This document shows, one piece after another, positions 6,925 through 10,634 of a stretch of DNA of 10,634 nucleotides. Numbering within the stretch: the first letter of the stretch is position 1; each line of letters starts with the position of its first letter. This DNA comes from Bacilli bacterium. GTDB taxonomy: Bacteria > Bacillota_I > Bacilli_A > RF39 > UBA660. The translations under genes were made by a program, and so were the position numbers. Under the pieces are notes generated by a model. That model did no database searches. It saw only the letters and a program-made list of their open reading frames with translations, and had not been told where the DNA came from. Where the stretch lies: positions 1 to 10,634 of the forward strand of contig CAAETG010000108.1 of the NCBI GenBank assembly GCA_900758895.1, given 5' to 3'.

Positions 6925-7470
6925 TTATTTTCTAGAAAAGACTATCATAGCTATAAAGCCTAAGACAATCGCACCAAAGATGCAATAAACAACGATGGTT
7001 ACTACAGGACTTGGTTCACTATATAAATCATCTAAAGTAAGAGACTCTACTTCCAGTTTTTCATCCTCTATTGTTCTTGCAACAACATCTTCATATCCGC
7101 CTTCATTTGCATAATCTTCAGCATAATTAAACAATTCTTCCCATGTTCCTGTTCCGTATCCTTTTACATATTCATTACCTACTACAAAAAATGGTGTACC
7201 ATAATTCGTTGATTTATCTACTTCTAGTAGATCGGCAACGGTATCCATTAATGTTGCATTTTCTTCATTCTCCCAAACTTCATAAGTAACGATTTCGACA
7301 TTTTCCGGGATTAAATCACGATGATTGTTAATATATTCTAACGCATCTTCACAATGGCTACAAGTTTCTCCTCGAAATAAATAAACGGTTATCGTATCAC
7401 TAGCAAACACATTTTTAGGTAAAAACACCATACTTGTTAATAAACATAATATTAGTAAAACTTTTTTCAT
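6925..7470 (-). CDS. Exported, membrane-anchored thioredoxin-like protein
   Basis: This 181-residue protein has a Sec signal peptide (residues 1-23, probable cleavage after VFA), a thioredoxin-like domain and a C-terminal membrane segment (about 156-178) ending SRK. The orientation is thus catalytic domain outside and a short basic tail inside. The redox site is C37-S-H-C40 (RGETCSHCEDAL), and the cis-proline loop is G91-T-P93-F. Both active-site elements are in place. The expected role is thiol-disulfide exchange on exported proteins, as oxidase, isomerase or reductase; the sequence does not say which. A CSHC dipeptide is not diagnostic. There is no ResA- or CcdA-like partner or cytochrome c gene nearby to suggest cytochrome maturation. 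The ATG is preceded by GGAGG ten bases upstream. It is divergent from spoIVA and upstream of the lipoprotein gene on the same strand, separated by a weak terminator. Confidence 0.85.
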   Translation of the reverse strand: MKKVLLILCLLTSMVFLPKNVFASDTITVYLFRGETCSHCEDALEYINNHRDLIPENVEIVTYEVWENEENATLMDTVADLLEVDKSTNYGTPFFVVGNEYVKGYGTGTWEELFNYAEDYANEGGYEDVVARTIEDEKLEVESLTLDDLYSEPSPVVTIVVYCIFGAIVLGFIAMIVFSRK

Positions 7471-7490
7471 ATTTTCACATCCTCCATGTA

Positions 7491-7499
7491 ATTATAGCA
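7491..7499 (-). promoter_or_regulatory. Extended -10 promoter of the thioredoxin-like gene
   Basis: TGCTATAAT on the minus strand is a perfect extended -10. The -35 region at 17-base spacing (TTTACT, 7519-7514) is only a partial match. Transcription is predicted to start around 7484, within or at the GGAGG ribosome binding site (7485-7481), which would give an unusually short leader. Confidence 0.6.
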
Positions 7500-7602
7500 A
7501 ACATTAAATTCTGAGTAAAGATTAAATTAAAGAATATAAAGAAATAATTTTTTTACTATTCTTTATAGCAAATATTATTTTTTTATAAAGGTTCATTATT
7601 TT

Positions 7603-7632
7603 GTACTATTTTTTTTGAGCCTTTCATATTTT
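7603..7632 (+). promoter_or_regulatory. Candidate sigma-E-type sporulation promoter of spoIVA
   Basis: GTACTATT (7603-7610), a 14-base spacer and CATATTTT (7625-7632) resemble the mother-cell sigma-E pattern of B. subtilis (ATATT-like -35, CATA-type -10), though neither box is perfect. spoIVA is a known sigma-E gene in B. subtilis. Transcription would begin near 7638-7640, giving a leader of about 22 bases before the TTG start. A weak sigma-A reading (TTGTAC at 7601) is also possible. The remaining bases from 7500 to 7600 are AT-rich, with no gene or RNA that I can recognise. Confidence 0.4.
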
Positions 7633-7647
7633 TAATTAGAAAGATGA

Positions 7648-7657
7648 AAGATGGTGA
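7648..7657 (+). promoter_or_regulatory. Ribosome binding site deciding the spoIVA start
   Basis: AAGATGGTGA matches AAGGAGGTGA at eight of ten bases and ends four bases before TTG at 7662. It lies downstream of the in-frame ATG at 7644, which has only AGAAAG directly against it and so no usable spacing. Confidence 0.7.
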
Positions 7658-7661
7658 AATT

Positions 7662-9140
7662 TTGGAAAAAAAAGAATTACTTGAATCAATAGCCAAAAGA
7701 GGGAATGGGAGTATTTATCTTGGAGTGGTAGGTGCTGTACGGACAGGTAAGTCCACATTCATTAAACGATTTATTGAAAATTTAGTGGTACCAAATATTA
7801 CAGACGAATATGAAAAAAAGCATTGTTTAGATGAAATACCACAAAGCGCTCAAGGAAAAACAATTATGACGACAGAGCCGAAATTTGTTCCATCTAATGG
7901 AGCAGAAGTACATGTTGATGAATTTACAACCAACATTAAACTCGTTGATTGTGTTGGATTTGTTGTTCCCGGAGCGACTGGATATGAAGATGAGGAAGGA
8001 AATCCAAGAATGGTAAAAACACCATGGTTCCCCGACTCTATTCCTTTTGTTGAGGCAGCAGAAATTGGTACAGAAAAAGTAATTAGAGATCATGCAACGA
8101 TTGGAATTGTCGTCACTACCGATGGATCATTTGGTGAAATTCCAAGAATGAATTATGTAGAAGCAGAAGCAAAAATTATTAATGAATTAAAAGAAATTGG
8201 TAAACCTTTTATCGTTATTTTAAATAGTATTCATCCAACTAATACCGAAACAGTAAGAATTGCTAAAGAAATGGAAGAAGCATATGACGTTCCCGTTCTC
8301 CCTATTAGCGCCGAGAAAATGAATGAAATGGAAATCATGGAAATTCTTAGAAAAGCATTATATGAATTTCCGGTTCTCGATATTAAAGTAAATGTACCTG
8401 AATGGATTGATGCTTTGCCAAAAACACATGAAATTAAACAACATTTCCTAGAAAAAATCAGAGAAAGTGTCATTAGTGTTGAGAAAATTAAGGATATTGA
8501 TTTTATTTTAGGGCATTTTGAAGATAGTGAATATATCTCAAAATCTTATATTAGCGAACTAGATGCGGCGACTGGTACCGTTACGATTAAGTTGGAAACA
8601 AGAGAAGAACTTTATAATGAAGTACTTTCTAGTATTATGGGTGAGGCAGCAACAACTAAGGCTGGTTTAATTCGAATATTTGCTAATTATAAAGAATCAA
8701 AAGAAGAAATGGATTCGATTAAAGATGCTTTAAAAGTTGCTAGAAATGCGGGATATGGAATTGTTTATCCAACGATTCGTGATATGAAACTAGAAACACC
8801 AGAGATTGTAAAACAAGGTTCTCGATATGGTGTAAAACTAAAAGCAACTGCTTCTTCAATTCATTTAATGAAAGTAGAAGTTCAATCCACATTTGAACCT
8901 ATCATTGGAAGTGAGGCACAAAGTAAAGAACTTATTAATTACTTAATGAAAGATTATGAAAAAGATCCAAATTCCATTTGGCAAAGTGAAATCTTTGGTA
9001 GAAGTTTAGAAGCGATTGTTCAAGAAGGAATTCAAGCAAAATTATCGATGATGCCAGATGCTACAAGATATAAACTTAGTCAAACAGTTACCAAGATTGT
9101 TAATAAAGGTGCTAATAATTTAATTGCAATAGTACTATAA
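7662..9140 (+). CDS. spoIVA: Stage IV sporulation protein A (spore coat basement-layer ATPase)
   Basis: SpoIVA hydrolyses ATP to polymerise on the forespore surface in the mother cell, forming the platform for the spore coat; SpoVM anchors it. Seen: Walker A G24-AVRT-G29-K30-S31-T32, the GKTIMTTEPKF segment with T70/T71, and the Walker B region LVDCVGF with D96. The C-terminal stretch includes EPIIGSEAQSKELI, SIWQSEIFGRSLE and NKGANNLIAIVL. I recall the B. subtilis protein as 492 residues, and starting at TTG 7662 gives exactly 492 here, with the Walker lysine at K30 in both. The ATG at 7644 would add six residues but lacks a spaced ribosome binding site. The first bases after the TTG encode MEKKELLESIAKR, which aligns with the known N-terminus. 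The gene is monocistronic, ending at a strong hairpin. It implies an endospore-forming ancestry; spoVM is not in the window. Confidence 0.96.
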   Translation: MEKKELLESIAKRGNGSIYLGVVGAVRTGKSTFIKRFIENLVVPNITDEYEKKHCLDEIPQSAQGKTIMTTEPKFVPSNGAEVHVDEFTTNIKLVDCVGFVVPGATGYEDEEGNPRMVKTPWFPDSIPFVEAAEIGTEKVIRDHATIGIVVTTDGSFGEIPRMNYVEAEAKIINELKEIGKPFIVILNSIHPTNTETVRIAKEMEEAYDVPVLPISAEKMNEMEIMEILRKALYEFPVLDIKVNVPEWIDALPKTHEIKQHFLEKIRESVISVEKIKDIDFILGHFEDSEYISKSYISELDAATGTVTIKLETREELYNEVLSSIMGEAATTKAGLIRIFANYKESKEEMDSIKDALKVARNAGYGIVYPTIRDMKLETPEIVKQGSRYGVKLKATASSIHLMKVEVQSTFEPIIGSEAQSKELINYLMKDYEKDPNSIWQSEIFGRSLEAIVQEGIQAKLSMMPDATRYKLSQTVTKIVNKGANNLIAIVL

Positions 9141-9164
9141 AAAGAGACCATGAAGTCTCTTTTT
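9139..9164. terminator. Bidirectional terminator between spoIVA and the surface protein gene
   Basis: A ten-base-pair stem, AAAAAGAGAC against GTCTCTTTTT (9139-9148 and 9155-9164), encloses a six-base loop. The ends are A-runs on one strand and T-runs on the other, so it works for the plus-strand spoIVA, whose stop codon it touches, and for the minus-strand gene that stops at 9169. This is a typical convergent-gene terminator. Confidence 0.85.
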
Positions 9165-9168
9165 AAGT

Positions 9169-10634
9169 TTATGATACAACGTATGGATCAGAAGCTGTTC
9201 CTGAACCAGTTATTGTTACATTTGCCTTTAAATTTATTACAGGTCTAACACCAATCGAAAAACCATATACGTTAATGCTGATGGGATATCCGGACGAATT
9301 CACTCGGAATGCGGTAGCATTACCATAAATAAAATTATGTGGTGACATCGTCCAATATTCACTATTTGTATATAAGTAATAACTTGTGTTAGTGATATTA
9401 TATACTCCTCCTGCGTAGGCTACTTCATCGGCTGTTATAAGGCCAATCGGATACGTTAATGCTCTATTTCCGTTGTTACTTCCACTTGTTGTATATAAAT
9501 CGCTATCATTTTCACATTCAAATGTTGGTTCTTTATGGGTTATTAATCTAATATATCCTGCGTAATATGTTGAGGCTGCTCCGGTTCCTCCTAAACCATT
9601 ACTTGTAGTATGACTTGTACTTGGTTGTCTATCATTACAGAATCCTGCATTTCCATCTAAATTATCGGCATAACTTTGAAGATTATTTTGATACCATGTA
9701 TCTAGTATTCCTTTTATGGTACTATTTTCTTGTAATCCATGCACTTGATTGCTTTGATACATATATCCTACATACATATTATTATTAAATGAACTATTGA
9801 ATGCACTAGTTTGAATTTGAGTTTCTATTCCCGTTGTATTCGCATTAGTTCCTTGGTAAATCATTCGAATTGTTCCGTCTTCATTAATTCTTATAATGCG
9901 CCAATAGTATCCTGCAAATTTTACCCAGTTATCAGTTGGATTTCCTGCAAAATAGTATGTTCTTCCTTTACTTGTATCTGCATAATAGATTGTTCCTGTT
10001 GTTGTATCTTCAACTGTTGTACTAAAGTCCGTTCTAGTTAATTGTGTTGAATAGTTTGCTAATATTGTTTCTGCTGCTGTAGAATCCGTTTTAATACTCC
10101 TAGTTACTGTACTAGATATTCTTCCAGATCTATCTACAGATTGTACTGCTATATTATAACTTGTTCCACTATTTAATCCTGTAAATGTATAAGCGTAACT
10201 ATTATTACTTGTTGTTACTGTTGTATAACTACTTCCTCCATTACTACTAAATCGATATTGGTAAATTCCACTATGAGCATCTGAGCCACTTACTGTTACG
10301 CTTATACTGTTTTCTGTTGCACTTGTGCTTGTAATTGAAACGGTTGGACTCGTTATATCTACACTATAGGCACTACTACAGGTTGTACTACTTGTGTTTC
10401 CTGCAGTATCTACGGCTTGTACACATACTCTTTGAGCACTTGCATTAGATGATAACGTTACATTCGTACTACTTCCATTTACAGTAGTACTTGGTGTACA
10501 ACTACTACTTGTCGTTGTACAATATTTTACTGAAGATATTCCACTATGAGAGTCACTTCCACTAACTCTAAATGTTAATGCTTGATACCAATTATTCGAT
10601 CCAACAGTCGATGATGCAATTGTTACATTACTTG
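9169..10634 (-). CDS. Large Ig/FN3-repeat surface protein, partial (N-terminus outside window)
   Basis: The frame is open from the right edge to TAA at 9171-9169. It gives 487 visible residues, so the internal ATG at 9864 is not the start. Domains in order: an Ig-like repeat (about 10634-10366), an FN3-like repeat (about 10365-10090) with the typical YTFTGLNSGTSYNIAVQSVD core, a linker, and a C-terminal module (about 10010-9172). That module contains TYYFAG, YYWRIIRINEDGTIRM, TADEVAYAGG, EYWTMSP and the closing GVRPVINLK. It resembles the DUF6273-type domains of Bacillota surface proteins; I give that name from memory. Six cysteines are visible: four in the first repeat region and two in the C-terminal module (FCND, FECEND). 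It is rich in Ser, Thr, Asn and Gly. No LPXTG or membrane tail is present, so anchoring must be N-terminal or the protein is released. An adhesive role is inference. Confidence 0.85.
   Translation of the reverse strand, partial: SNVTIASSTVGSNNWYQALTFRVSGSDSHSGISSVKYCTTTSSSCTPSTTVNGSSTNVTLSSNASAQRVCVQAVDTAGNTSSTTCSSAYSVDITSPTVSITSTSATENSISVTVSGSDAHSGIYQYRFSSNGGSSYTTVTTSNNSYAYTFTGLNSGTSYNIAVQSVDRSGRISSTVTRSIKTDSTAAETILANYSTQLTRTDFSTTVEDTTTGTIYYADTSKGRTYYFAGNPTDNWVKFAGYYWRIIRINEDGTIRMIYQGTNANTTGIETQIQTSAFNSSFNNNMYVGYMYQSNQVHGLQENSTIKGILDTWYQNNLQSYADNLDGNAGFCNDRQPSTSHTTSNGLGGTGAASTYYAGYIRLITHKEPTFECENDSDLYTTSGSNNGNRALTYPIGLITADEVAYAGGVYNITNTSYYLYTNSEYWTMSPHNFIYGNATAFRVNSSGYPISINVYGFSIGVRPVINLKANVTITGSGTASDPYVVS
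10264..10560 (-). repeat. Duplicated GSD(S/A)HSGI segment in the surface protein
   Basis: The peptides GSDSHSGI (10560-10537) and GSDAHSGI (10287-10264) recur at a 273-base (91-residue) period. The plus-strand sequence ATTCCACTATGAG is identical at 10538-10550 and 10265-10277. QAVDTAG and QSVDRSG recur at a similar 92-residue period. This marks tandem repeat units of the extracellular region. Confidence 0.75.

Noticed and set aside
7827..8473. Two minus-strand open frames opposite spoIVA
   Set aside because: Both lie wholly within the highly conserved spoIVA gene, and their translations look like antisense of coding sequence.
9169..9864. A 231-residue gene starting at ATG 9864
   Set aside because: The frame stays open upstream to the window edge and encodes a continuous domain (YYWRIIRINEDGTIR runs into the Met), so that ATG is internal.
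9811..10041. Plus-strand cysteine-rich 76-codon frame
   Set aside because: It is antisense to the surface protein. The many Cys codons come from the reverse of Thr (ACA) and Ala (GCA) codons.
9169..10634. Repeats as a possible CRISPR array
   Set aside because: The repeated stretches are coding, spaced about 273 bases apart, and match Ig/FN3 units, not short regular direct repeats with spacers.

Overview
The window is AT-rich (my estimate, roughly one third G+C). It reads as chromosomal DNA of a low-G+C Bacillota, most likely class Bacilli. The evidence is strong AGGAGG-type ribosome binding sites, a complete endospore coat ATPase gene (spoIVA), and an rplI-dnaB...walJ-rlmH order that partly matches the origin-proximal region of Bacillus subtilis. 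Cysteine-containing exported proteins and a fibronectin-type surface protein suggest an uncultured, perhaps host-associated lineage, but that is inference. No mobile element, CRISPR array, tRNA or rRNA was seen.

Layout. Positions 1-5020 form one minus-strand operon read right to left: rplI (L9), dnaB (replicative helicase), a membrane-anchored LysM-G5-M23 peptidoglycan peptidase, walJ (MBL-fold hydrolase), rlmH (23S rRNA methyltransferase) and an unrecognised gene cut by the left edge. Genes overlap or lie within 13 bases of each other. Expression probably starts at an extended -10 promoter at 5046-5054. Just upstream, 5066-6844 (minus) encodes a 592-residue putative lipoprotein with an HELNH zinc-protease-like motif; it has its own promoter and a terminator built over its stop codon. 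Next, 6925-7470 (minus) encodes an exported, C-terminally membrane-anchored thioredoxin-like protein with a CSHC site. After a divergent intergenic region, spoIVA runs on the plus strand (7662-9140) and meets a bidirectional terminator. The right end (9169-10634, minus) is the C-terminal 487 residues of a large secreted Ig/FN3-repeat protein that continues beyond the window.

Function. The left operon joins ribosome, replication and envelope housekeeping. Where B. subtilis has purA and walR-walK-walH-walI between dnaB (there called dnaC) and walJ, this genome has a cell-wall peptidase. The centre and right encode exported or spore-envelope proteins. Three of them carry several cysteines outside the membrane, close to a membrane-tethered CxxC oxidoreductase.

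Four annotated starts were chosen over longer open frames because the Shine-Dalgarno sequence fits only the inner codon: dnaB (GTG 4566), the M23 peptidase (ATG 3215), the lipoprotein (ATG 6844) and spoIVA (TTG 7662). No clear new multi-gene system is visible. The most notable unknowns are the HExxH lipoprotein, the cysteine/thioredoxin context and the truncated gene at the left edge.
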